Notes: generated from the sequence alone by a model not told the origin. Shown: positions 1 through 5,290, counted from the stretch's first letter. The stretch: DNA of 5,290 nt from an uncultured Oscillospiraceae bacterium (GCA_900542575.1 UQOE01000046.1:1-5290), one strand, 5' to 3'. A program made the numbers and translations.

Positions 1-162
1 AGGAAAGCTATGTGTCATTTCTATGTGTTGCACTTACATTGTAAATTCGCCATCTATTAAGATGTGATATGCCCCAAAATTTCCCAACGGGAAGAAAAGC
101 CTTTGATTTTTACCCGATATTTTATCAGCAAATCCTGTCACCTTTATTAATAGGTATAGAAA

Positions 163-200
163 AGCCAGTACCTGTTTCTTAATGAAATCGGGTACTGGCT
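163..200 (-). terminator. Probable terminator hairpin of the small secreted gene
   Basis: Ten-base perfect arms, AGCCAGTACC (163-172) and GGTACTGGCT (191-200), can pair around an 18-base loop, and the A-T pair 162/201 extends them. The hairpin starts 28 bases past the stop codon of the minus-strand gene that ends at 229. On that strand the stem is followed by TTTCT, a short and imperfect T-run, so termination may be only partial. The arms flank a fairly large loop, which is unusual for an intrinsic terminator. The placement right behind a gene is the main support. Confidence 0.6.
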
Positions 201-228
201 TAATTATAGTTTATCTTGAAATTGTTTT

Positions 229-678
229 TTACTGGACTGCGACAGTACCGGATGCCGGACTGAAGAATGTGTCAACCTCCGGGCGTACATGGAAATAAAG
301 GGTTGCCGGTGGATCTTTTACAAATACTTCGCTGTATGTAGCTGTACCCTGCCCTTTTTTATCAGTATTAAATCCAATAGATGCCATCGGGTCCTGTTTT
401 GCTTTATAGGCTGCTTCATTTGGATAAAAGTCCACTACATAACCATAATGTGTTCCTGAAGTTACATTATCATGATAAGAATTATCACCTTCCATTTCTA
501 ATGCCCTACCATATTTATCATATGCTGTAACTTTGACATTATATGAAAATGTCATTGGGGTTTCTGTAGATGGATGAATCACCGGTTTCTCTGCGGCAAG
601 TCCGATAACAGAGAATACGGAAAGCGCCATTAAAATCGCTGCAAACACAATTGCCAACATTCGTTTTGTCTTCTTCAT
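229..678 (-). CDS. Small secreted protein of unknown function
   Basis: I do not recognise this 149-residue protein. It begins with a clear Sec signal peptide: a basic stretch MKKTKR, a hydrophobic core to about residue 27, and a likely signal peptidase I site near GLAA/EKP. There is no cysteine anywhere, so it is not a lipoprotein and has no disulfides. The mature part, about 120 residues, alternates polar and hydrophobic residues (for example FSYNVKVTAYDKYGR and TLYFHVRP), which suggests a beta-rich, perhaps Ig-like, extracellular domain; this is inference. No cell-wall anchor or transmembrane segment is seen at the C-terminus, so it is probably released or held non-covalently. I chose the ATG at 678 over an in-frame TTG at 696 because AGAGGA (685-690) sits 6 bases before the ATG, whereas the TTG has poorer spacing. 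The gene is more AT-rich than the nag genes (38 G+C in the 120 bases 421-540) and is separated from nagA by a strong terminator, so it is probably its own unit. A link to the GlcNAc genes is not shown. Confidence 0.8.
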   Translation of the reverse strand: MKKTKRMLAIVFAAILMALSVFSVIGLAAEKPVIHPSTETPMTFSYNVKVTAYDKYGRALEMEGDNSYHDNVTSGTHYGYVVDFYPNEAAYKAKQDPMASIGFNTDKKGQGTATYSEVFVKDPPATLYFHVRPEVDTFFSPASGTVAVQ

Positions 679-684
679 GTTTTT

Positions 685-690
685 TCCTCT
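685..690 (-). promoter_or_regulatory. Ribosome binding site of the small secreted gene
   Basis: On the minus strand AGAGGA lies 6 bases before the ATG at 678. It decides the start: the upstream in-frame TTG at 696 would place this ribosome binding site inside the coding region and would add MKRGKN ahead of the basic end of the signal peptide. Confidence 0.65.
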
Positions 691-810
691 TTTCAATTTC
701 CCTCTAAATTTTGAATTTGCTTTCTATTTCTTATGTTCGAATTTGGAAAGAAAAGGTTCATAAAAGAAACGGCAAGTTTTCATTCAAGTCTTATCAACTC
801 AACCATTCAA

Positions 811-841
811 AAACCCCGCAGGCAATAAGCCTGCGGAGTTT
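811..841 (-). terminator. Rho-independent terminator of the nagBA operon
   Basis: On the minus strand the sequence reads CCGCAGGC, loop TTATT, GCCTGCGG, then GG and TTTTT. The 8-bp GC-rich stem uses 816-823 and 829-836, followed by a run of five T. It starts 17 bases past the nagA stop codon, the textbook position for an intrinsic terminator. It should insulate the small secreted gene further along the same strand from nagBA transcription. Confidence 0.9.
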
Positions 842-852
842 CTTGTGTATAT

Positions 853-1977
853 TCACTTTGGTAAAAGCCTGCCCCGCAGGATCACCTGCTGAACCGAGAG
901 ATCTTTTTTGCGCAGTAGAACCGCGTCCGCCGTCTTTCCGACTTCTATGCTTCCTCTTGTGGAAAACATACCAATCGAGCGCGCGGGGTTTTCGGAAGCA
1001 CAGCGCACCGCATCTTCCAGTGGAATGCCCATTTGCAGCACGCAGACCCGCAGGCAGTCCATCAGGTTGGAGACGCTCGCAGCGATGGTGCCGTCCTTCA
1101 GCCGCGCCTCTTTTCCATGGACAAACACCTCGTGCCCGCCAAGCGTGTAAGTTCCATCCGGGCAGCCGGTTGCCTCCATGCTGTCGCTGATCAGGACAAC
1201 GCGTTCCGGGCCGAATCTACGAAATGTGTTCCGAACGACGCTCGGGTGATTATGCAGTCCATCGGCAATCAGTTCCACCATGCATTCCGGGTCATCCGAT
1301 GCGGCTCCCACCACGCCCGGGGCGCGGTGCTGATAAGGAGTCATCGCATTATAAAGGTGCGTGACATGGTGCGCTCCCTTTTTCATGGCCGACAGAGCGG
1401 TTTCATAATCTGCATTTGTGTGGGCAACCGACAGTGTGACGGTTCCCGCAAGTTCTTCCACAAATTGGGAGGCACCGGGCCGCTCCGGCGCAAAATCGAC
1501 CAGGCGGATCCGATTTCCGGAGATCCGCTGGAGCTCGCGGACAAATTCCGGATCGGGGTCCAGAATATTGCGGCTCTCCTGCGAGCCTTTTTTCTCCGGG
1601 GAAATGAAAGGGCCTTCCATGTTCATGCCGAGAACAGCTGCATCGCCCGAATCCTCCCGGAAGTCTTTTAAGACCGCAGCCGATCTGCAGATGTCCTCTT
1701 TCGGCATCGTCATGGAGGTCGGGCAGAACGCGGTAATTCCGTTCTCCGCCTCATATGACGCAATCCGATGCAGCGAGTCTGCGGTGGCGTCCCCGAAGTC
1801 GCATCCCCTGCCGCCGTGGATATGGATATCCACCAAACCCGGAATGACATAGCAGCCGGAGGCATCGATTGCCGTGCGATCCGATGCCGTCGCCGAAAAC
1901 CTGCCATTCTCTATGGCAAGGCTGCGTCGAACAAATTTGTGATCTGGCGTATATACTTCTCCGTTCTGAAGAATCAT
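853..1977 (-). CDS. nagA: N-acetylglucosamine-6-phosphate deacetylase NagA
   Basis: NagA is a cytoplasmic amidohydrolase that removes acetate from GlcNAc-6-phosphate to give glucosamine-6-phosphate, the first committed step of GlcNAc use. The 374 residues are the usual family length. Visible motifs in order are the HxH metal motif in VDIHIHGGRG (His52, His54), Glu121 in NMEGPFISP, His186 in VAHTNAD, His207 in THLYNAM, the substrate-site stretch ADGLHNHP (His242), and the catalytic Asp265 in LISDSMEATG, followed by SVSNLMDCLR near residue 301. All expected metal-binding and catalytic residues are present, so it should be active. The start ATG at 1977 overlaps the nagB stop by 4 bases (ATGA), and GGAGG (1983-1987) inside the end of nagB sits 5 bases before it, so translation is probably coupled. 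The neighbouring nagB, which uses its product, makes the assignment firm. Regulation is likely through the promoter ahead of nagB. Confidence 0.96.
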   Translation of the reverse strand: MILQNGEVYTPDHKFVRRSLAIENGRFSATASDRTAIDASGCYVIPGLVDIHIHGGRGCDFGDATADSLHRIASYEAENGITAFCPTSMTMPKEDICRSAAVLKDFREDSGDAAVLGMNMEGPFISPEKKGSQESRNILDPDPEFVRELQRISGNRIRLVDFAPERPGASQFVEELAGTVTLSVAHTNADYETALSAMKKGAHHVTHLYNAMTPYQHRAPGVVGAASDDPECMVELIADGLHNHPSVVRNTFRRFGPERVVLISDSMEATGCPDGTYTLGGHEVFVHGKEARLKDGTIAASVSNLMDCLRVCVLQMGIPLEDAVRCASENPARSIGMFSTRGSIEVGKTADAVLLRKKDLSVQQVILRGRLLPK

Positions 1978-2720
1978 GCGGTCCTCCCGTAAACGCGGTT
2001 CGGTAAAGCCGCTTTGTCGGCAATAACAGTTACATCATTGTGGAGACGAAGGAGAGAAGCCGGAACTTCCGGTGTAACCGGCCCCCAGAGCGCTTTTTCC
2101 AAAATTTCCGCCTTGTCCGCCCCGCTGGCAATCAGGACAATGCGTCTGGCGTCCAGAATATTCTTGAACCCCATGGTCAGGGCCTGCCGCGGAACCTGGT
2201 CCGGTGAATCGAACAGGCGCGCATTTGCCTGAATGGTGTTTTCCGAGAGATGGACCAGATGGGTGGTGAGTGCCAGCTCCGAAGACGGCTCGTTGAAGCC
2301 GATGTGGCCATTGTGGCCAATGCCGAGCAGCTGGAGATCAATTCCGCCGAGGGCGCGGATCTGCTCATCGTATTGCCGGCATGCCTTTTCCAGATCTTTG
2401 CCGGAGCCGTCCGGGAGACGGCAGCGGCTGGGATCGATATTGATATGGTCAAACAGCCGGGTCTTCATAAAATAATGGTAGCTGTTGGGGTCCTCTGCCT
2501 TCAGGCCGACGTACTCGTCCAGGTTGACCGTCTGAACCTGGCGGAAATCCAGAGTCCCGGCCTGATACATCCGGATCAGCTCCTGATAGGTCCCGATCGG
2601 AGAGGAACCCGTCGCCAGCCCGAGAACGGAATTCGGTTTCAAACGGACCTGCGATGCAATAAGTTCTGCAGTTGCGCTGCTTACCATATCATAATCTTCA
2701 ACGGAAAGTACTCGAAACAT
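1974..2720 (-). CDS. nagB: Glucosamine-6-phosphate deaminase NagB
   Basis: NagB isomerises and deaminates glucosamine-6-phosphate to fructose-6-phosphate and ammonia in the cytoplasm, feeding GlcNAc carbon into glycolysis. The 248 residues match the shorter Bacillus-type enzymes rather than the longer, about 266-residue, enterobacterial allosteric ones. Motifs seen are the phosphate loop LGLATGSSP (33-41), NLDEY with the catalytic Asp68, NSYHYFM (79-85), and GIGHNGHIGFNEP (133-145) carrying His139 and Glu144 of the catalytic relay. Asn137 stands where the E. coli enzyme has Asp141; Gram-positive monomeric NagB proteins also have Asn there, from family knowledge. LTMGFKNIL (181-189) is the conserved later motif. 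The start ATG at 2720 has AAGGGA 7 bases upstream. The gene is first in a nagB-nagA operon with a 4-base overlap, transcribed divergently from the ROK regulator, and a palindrome lies 17 bases upstream of its start codon. Confidence 0.96.
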   Translation of the reverse strand: MFRVLSVEDYDMVSSATAELIASQVRLKPNSVLGLATGSSPIGTYQELIRMYQAGTLDFRQVQTVNLDEYVGLKAEDPNSYHYFMKTRLFDHINIDPSRCRLPDGSGKDLEKACRQYDEQIRALGGIDLQLLGIGHNGHIGFNEPSSELALTTHLVHLSENTIQANARLFDSPDQVPRQALTMGFKNILDARRIVLIASGADKAEILEKALWGPVTPEVPASLLRLHNDVTVIADKAALPNRVYGRTA

Positions 2721-2736
2721 ATCCTCATCCCTTCAA

Positions 2737-2757
2737 ATAGTTATTTGGCTTAACTAA
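2737..2757. promoter_or_regulatory. Putative ROK operator A, in the nagBA leader
   Basis: A 21-base inverted repeat of the form ATAGTT-N9-AACTAA has outer arms TAGTT and AACTA (2738-2742, 2752-2756) that extend inward by one pair. Its arms and spacing match operator B at 2813-2833. It lies between the predicted nagBA transcription start (about 2774) and the nagB ribosome binding site, so a bound repressor would block elongating polymerase. The half-site resembles known XylR-type ROK operators (TTAGTTT with inverted copy). That the neighbouring ROK protein binds here is inference. Confidence 0.7.
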
Positions 2758-2780
2758 TTAAATGCTAATCTTTTATAACA

Positions 2781-2809
2781 AATATAAACTACGGCAATAG
2801 TGCTGTCAA
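2781..2809 (-). promoter_or_regulatory. Sigma-70/SigA promoter of nagBA
   Basis: On the minus strand a perfect -35 TTGACA (2804-2809) and a -10 TATATT (2781-2786, five of six consensus bases) are separated by exactly 17 bases. The predicted transcription start is near 2774, giving a leader of about 54 bases. Operator A falls in that leader and operator B begins 3 bases upstream of the -35. The near-consensus strength suggests a promoter that must be held off by a repressor. Confidence 0.8.
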
Positions 2810-2812
2810 TAA

Positions 2813-2833
2813 TTAGTTTTTTGAATTAACTAA
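2813..2833. promoter_or_regulatory. Putative ROK operator B, between the divergent promoters
   Basis: This 21-base inverted repeat reads TTAGTT-N9-AACTAA with perfect 6-base arms; one more A-T pair (2812/2834) and two inner A-T pairs around a central G add to the symmetry. It sits just outside the -35 elements of both the nagBA promoter (3 bases away) and the candidate ROK promoter (6 bases away), so one bound dimer could influence both units. Its centre is 76 bases from the centre of operator A. Confidence 0.75.
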
Positions 2834-2839
2834 TCTTTC

Positions 2840-2867
2840 TTGATTTCTGGGAAATCCATGCTACGAT
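2840..2867 (+). promoter_or_regulatory. Candidate promoter of the ROK regulator-hexosaminidase operon
   Basis: TTGATT (2840-2845) and TACGAT (2862-2867) are spaced by 16 bases, each matching four of six consensus bases. Transcription would begin near 2874, about 28 bases before the regulator ATG. This is clearly weaker than the divergent nagBA promoter, as expected for a regulator gene, and nothing better is seen in the interval. Operator B lies immediately upstream, which would allow autoregulation. Confidence 0.45.
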
Positions 2868-2901
2868 AGGGTTAGAAAGTATTTTCCGGGAGACAGTTTA
2901 C

Positions 2902-4050
2902 ATGAAGATCTTCAATCAGCAGGACATTAAAAATACCAATCTGAAGCAGGTTCTGACCTGCGTTCAGAACCAACCGGGAATTGCCCGCGTCGATATCTCC
3001 AAGAAGCTGGGCCTCAGCAAACCGGCCGTCTCCTCTCTGGTCGACGAGCTGATTGTCCGCCATTTTCTGGTAGACTCCGGGACCGAGGACAGCAAAGCGG
3101 TCGGACGAAAGCCCAACCACCTCTATCTGCAGCAGAACTATTATCATGTCGCTGTTTTTTATCTGCGAAAAGACAAACTCTGCGCATCTGTTATCGACAT
3201 TGCGGGAAAATGTTTTTCCTATGAGGAAATCCCCATTTCTTCCGCTGCGGATTACCTGCCGCAGGCGAAAAAATATCTGAATCGCATTGTGCCGGACCAG
3301 CTTCCGGGCGAACAGATTCTCGGTATCGGCGTAATTGTGCCGGCTATGATTAACGCCGAAAAGCAGACGGTCTTTTCTGTCTCCATCCCCTTTCAGGAAA
3401 GCGGCTTTGTCCAGGAACTGCAGTCTGCGTTTCCGGATTATACAGTGGCACTTCTGAACAACACCGCCTGCATGGCATACGCGGAAAAAGTATATGCCAA
3501 AGTGCCGAACTCCAATTTTGCATTTGTAAATATCGGCTACGGCATTGGCTCTGCGCTGTTTGTACAGGGAGAATTGCTCGGAAATGCGACCGGATACTAC
3601 ATGCAGATGGGCCACTATTCGGTGGACCCGAACGGTCCGCAATGCAGCTGCGGCAAACGGGGCTGCCTGGAAATTATCATGCGGGAGAACACGCAGAATC
3701 AGTCTCTGGAAGAAATCGGCGACGCGGCACTCTACGGAGATCCTGCTGCCCGTGAGAATCTTCAGCACCTCGCCTACGATTTTTCTCTGGCCTGCATCAA
3801 TATGATCTGCTTCGTCCATCCAAGTGAAATCGTATTGGGCGGCAGCAAAGCCGCTGCACTTGGGCCCTATTTTCTGCAGTTGGTACAGCAGAACATAGCA
3901 GCGATGGGCTCTTCCCATCTGGACGACCATGTGCTTGTCCGCCTCAGTCAGCTGGACGCCAAAGCTGTCTATTACGGCGCCATGAAATATCTGTTCGACC
4001 ATTATTACAACTTCACGCAAAAGCAAAACGGGTCTTTCTATTTAGGCTAA
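2902..4050 (+). CDS. ROK-family transcriptional regulator (NagC/XylR-like)
   Basis: The 382-residue protein has the two-part architecture of ROK regulators: an N-terminal winged helix-turn-helix and a sugar-kinase-like domain. In the first, residues 29-55 (ISKKLGLSKPAVSSLVDEL) form the HTH, and GRKPNHLYL (68-76) is typical of the wing/linker. In the second, GIGVIVPAMI (141-150) corresponds to the ROK sugar-binding region, NIGYGIGSAL (210-219) to the nucleotide loop, and GHYSVDP followed by CSCGKRGCLE (His238, Cys248, Cys250, Cys255) is the ROK zinc signature. Two positions usual in kinases have changed: LNNTA has Asn187 where kinases have the catalytic Asp, and Gln235 replaces the Glu of the GExGH motif. 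It is therefore probably a sensor without kinase activity. The start is supported by GGAG (2889-2892) 9 bases upstream. It is divergent from nagBA and 18 bases ahead of a secreted hexosaminidase, so control of GlcNAc use is likely. The actual effector (GlcNAc, GlcNAc-6-phosphate or another sugar) is not visible. Confidence 0.92.
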   Translation: MKIFNQQDIKNTNLKQVLTCVQNQPGIARVDISKKLGLSKPAVSSLVDELIVRHFLVDSGTEDSKAVGRKPNHLYLQQNYYHVAVFYLRKDKLCASVIDIAGKCFSYEEIPISSAADYLPQAKKYLNRIVPDQLPGEQILGIGVIVPAMINAEKQTVFSVSIPFQESGFVQELQSAFPDYTVALLNNTACMAYAEKVYAKVPNSNFAFVNIGYGIGSALFVQGELLGNATGYYMQMGHYSVDPNGPQCSCGKRGCLEIIMRENTQNQSLEEIGDAALYGDPAARENLQHLAYDFSLACINMICFVHPSEIVLGGSKAAALGPYFLQLVQQNIAAMGSSHLDDHVLVRLSQLDAKAVYYGAMKYLFDHYYNFTQKQNGSFYLG

Positions 4051-4053
4051 CCA

Positions 4054-4061
4054 TAAGGAGG
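4054..4061 (+). promoter_or_regulatory. Strong ribosome binding site of the GH20 gene
   Basis: TAAGGAGG is a full match to the anti-Shine-Dalgarno sequence and lies 7 bases before the ATG at 4069. It occupies most of the 18-base gap after the regulator stop codon, leaving no room for a separate promoter. The exported enzyme may thus be translated far more strongly than the regulator upstream on the same transcript. Confidence 0.85.
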
Positions 4062-4068
4062 AAACAAA

Positions 4069-5205
4069 ATGAAGAAACCCCTGAAACGAATTCTCTCTGT
4101 TCTGCTCGCCGTTCTCATGCTGGGAAGCGTGCTGGCCGTCTCTGCGGCAGCGGAATCGAAGAAGGGTAAGATGAACATCGTCCTGCTGGACGCCGGACGG
4201 AAATATTTTTCCGTCGCCCAGATCGAACAGATCCTGGACCGGATGGCGGCAGACGGCTACACCGATCTGGAGCTGGCTACCGAAAATAACGGATGTCGCT
4301 TCCTGCTCGACGATATGTCTGTCAAAGCAAACGGAAAATCCTACTCCAGTGACGAGGTCAAAAATGCCATTATCGCCGGCAACAAAAAGTATTATGACGA
4401 TCCGAACGGCACTTATCTGACTCAGAAGGAAATGGATGAACTCTACACCTATGCCCAGAGCAAAGGACTGAACATCATTCCGCTCATGGAATCCCCCGGC
4501 CACATGAATGCGCTGGTCTACGCCATGGAGACCCTTGGGGTCAAGTCCGGTTCTGCGACTCCGAATGCAACCGGAAATATCAGCATGAACATTGACGACG
4601 CTGCACAGAGCAATTTCATCCGCGCCCTGCTCGGAAAATATATGAACTATTACAAAGACCATGGCAGCGAATGGTTCAACATGGGCTGCGATGAGGTCAG
4701 CGGCTATATGCCGAAGGACGGCAAATACAATTACTATATCGACTATGTCAACATGCTCTCCAGACAGGTCAAACGCCACGGTCTGAAGCCCATCATGTTC
4801 AATGATATTCTTTACTATGACGGAAACGGCGAAGGCCAGTTCGACAAGGACATTGCCGTCGCCTACTGGAATGTCCCGGCCGGCTCCGTCCAGCCCGCCG
4901 CAAGCGTTGCGACCATTGAAAAGAACGGCCACAGGGTCTTCAACCACAACTGCCTGTTCTATTACGTCGTCGGTGTTAATGAATCTCTGGAGAACATCAA
5001 CTACAATCCGTTCTCCTATAAGCTCGCCAAAACCAGCATGCGCCATCTGCACTATACCGACATGAGCGACGGCACCAAAGATGAGAACATCCTCGGCGCC
5101 TGCGTCAGCATCTGGTGCGACACACCGAAATACAATTATGACAGCGCTAAAGTGCTTGACCTGATTGACACCTTCGCGCAGAACAATCCGGAATACTTCT
5201 CATAA
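4069..5205 (+). CDS. Secreted GH20 beta-N-acetylhexosaminidase (StrH/dispersin-like)
   Basis: This 378-residue enzyme is predicted to cut terminal beta-linked GlcNAc (or GalNAc) from glycans outside the cell by the substrate-assisted GH20 mechanism. A Sec signal peptide covers residues 1-28 (basic MKKPLKR, hydrophobic core, AAA/ES cleavage region), with no lipobox. The GH20 barrel follows at once: LLDAGRKYFS (39-48) with Asp41 and the substrate-binding Arg44, RFLLDDM (77-83), IIPLMESPGHM with His145, the catalytic pair Asp208-Glu209 in MGCDEVSGY, FNDILYY (244-250), AYW (Trp267), and SIWCD (347-351). Stretches such as NGKSYSSDEV and YYDDPNGTYLT recall the GH20 modules of pneumococcal StrH, from memory and not by search. 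Unlike StrH it has a single catalytic module, no GH20b N-terminal domain, no binding modules and no LPXTG anchor, so it resembles dispersin B in size and is probably freely released. It shares an operon with the ROK regulator. Exact substrate (N-glycan, mucin, chitooligosaccharide, biofilm polysaccharide) cannot be read from sequence. Confidence 0.92.
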   Translation: MKKPLKRILSVLLAVLMLGSVLAVSAAAESKKGKMNIVLLDAGRKYFSVAQIEQILDRMAADGYTDLELATENNGCRFLLDDMSVKANGKSYSSDEVKNAIIAGNKKYYDDPNGTYLTQKEMDELYTYAQSKGLNIIPLMESPGHMNALVYAMETLGVKSGSATPNATGNISMNIDDAAQSNFIRALLGKYMNYYKDHGSEWFNMGCDEVSGYMPKDGKYNYYIDYVNMLSRQVKRHGLKPIMFNDILYYDGNGEGQFDKDIAVAYWNVPAGSVQPAASVATIEKNGHRVFNHNCLFYYVVGVNESLENINYNPFSYKLAKTSMRHLHYTDMSDGTKDENILGACVSIWCDTPKYNYDSAKVLDLIDTFAQNNPEYFS

Positions 5206-5222
5206 CTTCCTCTGCAGAAAAA

Positions 5223-5263
5223 GCAGCTGTCCATTGTGGACCGAACCATTTTATTCGGACTGC
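5223..5263 (+). other. Possible branched RNA structure after the GH20 gene
   Basis: Eighteen bases past the GH20 stop codon, GCAG (5223-5226) can pair with CTGC (5260-5263), enclosing two short hairpins: GTCCA-ttg-TGGAC (5229-5241) and CGAA-N8-TTCG (about 5243-5257). Together they could form a three-way junction at the 3' end of the transcript. No clean T-run follows directly, so it is not a classical terminator; it may protect the 3' end or aid termination together with the next hairpin. The short stems make chance pairing possible. Confidence 0.3.
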
Positions 5264-5265
5264 AT

Positions 5266-5285
5266 AAAAAGCCCCCCTGTAGGGC
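5266..5285 (-). terminator. Probable terminator of a convergent gene beyond the window
   Basis: On the minus strand the sequence reads GCCC, a seven-base loop, GGGC and then TTTTT (stem 5271-5274 with 5282-5285, T-run 5266-5270). The T-run is clean only in this direction; on the plus strand the stem is followed by ATTAT and the window ends. The best reading is the terminator of a minus-strand gene to the right, possibly working on the GH20 transcript as well. The stem is only 4 bp unless G-rich register shifts add pairs. Confidence 0.5.
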
Positions 5286-5290
5286 ATTAT

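Noticed and set aside
81..93. Short hairpin TTCCC-aac-GGGAA, with ATTTT following on the minus strand
   Set aside because: Only 5 bp of stem with a 3-base loop and a poor T-run. It lies well past a better hairpin behind the same gene, so chance is as likely.
711..745. Imperfect direct repeat, TTGAATTTG (711-719) and TCGAATTTG (737-745), upstream of the small secreted gene
   Set aside because: Two 9-base copies in AT-rich DNA are expected by chance, and no adjacent promoter elements make it a convincing regulator site.
711..1190. Plus-strand open frame running from the intergenic region into the end of nagA
   Set aside because: It crosses the nagBA terminator hairpin and the 3' end of nagA, and its translation is low-complexity and motif-free.
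1033..1671. Plus-strand open frame of 212 codons inside nagA
   Set aside because: It is antisense to the conserved deacetylase core, and no family features are seen in its translation.
2721..2901. CcpA catabolite-response (cre) site in the divergent control region
   Set aside because: I looked for the TGWNANCGNTNWCA pattern on both strands and found no acceptable match.
2872..4026. Open frame of 384 codons on the minus strand, opposite the ROK regulator
   Set aside because: It lies almost exactly antisense to the regulator, has no recognisable motif, and its composition is what the complementary strand of a GC-biased gene gives. The plus-strand protein has all the family motifs.
4042..5052. 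Open frame of 336 codons on the minus strand, opposite the hexosaminidase
   Set aside because: It is rich in Val, Ile and Asp in the pattern of an antisense shadow, with no domain or ribosome binding site support. The GH20 gene on the plus strand explains this stretch fully.

Overview
The window looks like a piece of a Gram-positive, probably clostridial (Firmicutes, perhaps Oscillospiraceae-like) chromosome. The reasons are strong AGGAGG-type ribosome binding sites, K-rich signal peptides of Gram-positive style with no lipobox, a moderately high GC content in the metabolic genes and AT-rich intergenic DNA. The taxonomic placement is inference from style, not from a marker gene.

Layout from left to right. 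Positions 1-228 hold no gene I can support, apart from a hairpin (162-201) just behind the first gene. On the minus strand, 229-678 encodes a small secreted protein of unknown function, visibly richer in A+T than its neighbours. A strong minus-strand terminator (811-841) closes a two-gene operon, nagB (1974-2720) followed by nagA (853-1977), whose coding regions overlap by 4 bases. A 181-base divergent control region (2721-2901) has a near-consensus minus-strand promoter for nagBA, a weaker plus-strand promoter, and two matching palindromes of the form (T/A)TAGTT-N9-AACTAA. To the right, on the plus strand, lie a ROK-family winged-helix regulator (2902-4050) and, 18 bases later, a secreted GH20 beta-N-acetylhexosaminidase of StrH/dispersin-like type (4069-5205). 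The last 85 bases contain hairpins, including one that reads best as the terminator of an unseen minus-strand gene to the right.

Taken together this is a compact N-acetylglucosamine (GlcNAc) scavenging locus. The exported hexosaminidase would release terminal GlcNAc from glycans outside the cell. After uptake and phosphorylation by a transporter or kinase not in this window, NagA would deacetylate GlcNAc-6-phosphate and NagB would convert glucosamine-6-phosphate to fructose-6-phosphate plus ammonia. The ROK protein is the obvious candidate to sense the sugar and control both divergent units through the two palindromes. The individual enzymes are well-known families. The least described parts are the two-operator architecture, the pairing of a ROK sensor with a compact secreted GH20 in one operon, and the small secreted protein. 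I see no sign of a wholly new system, mobile element, CRISPR array or RNA gene.
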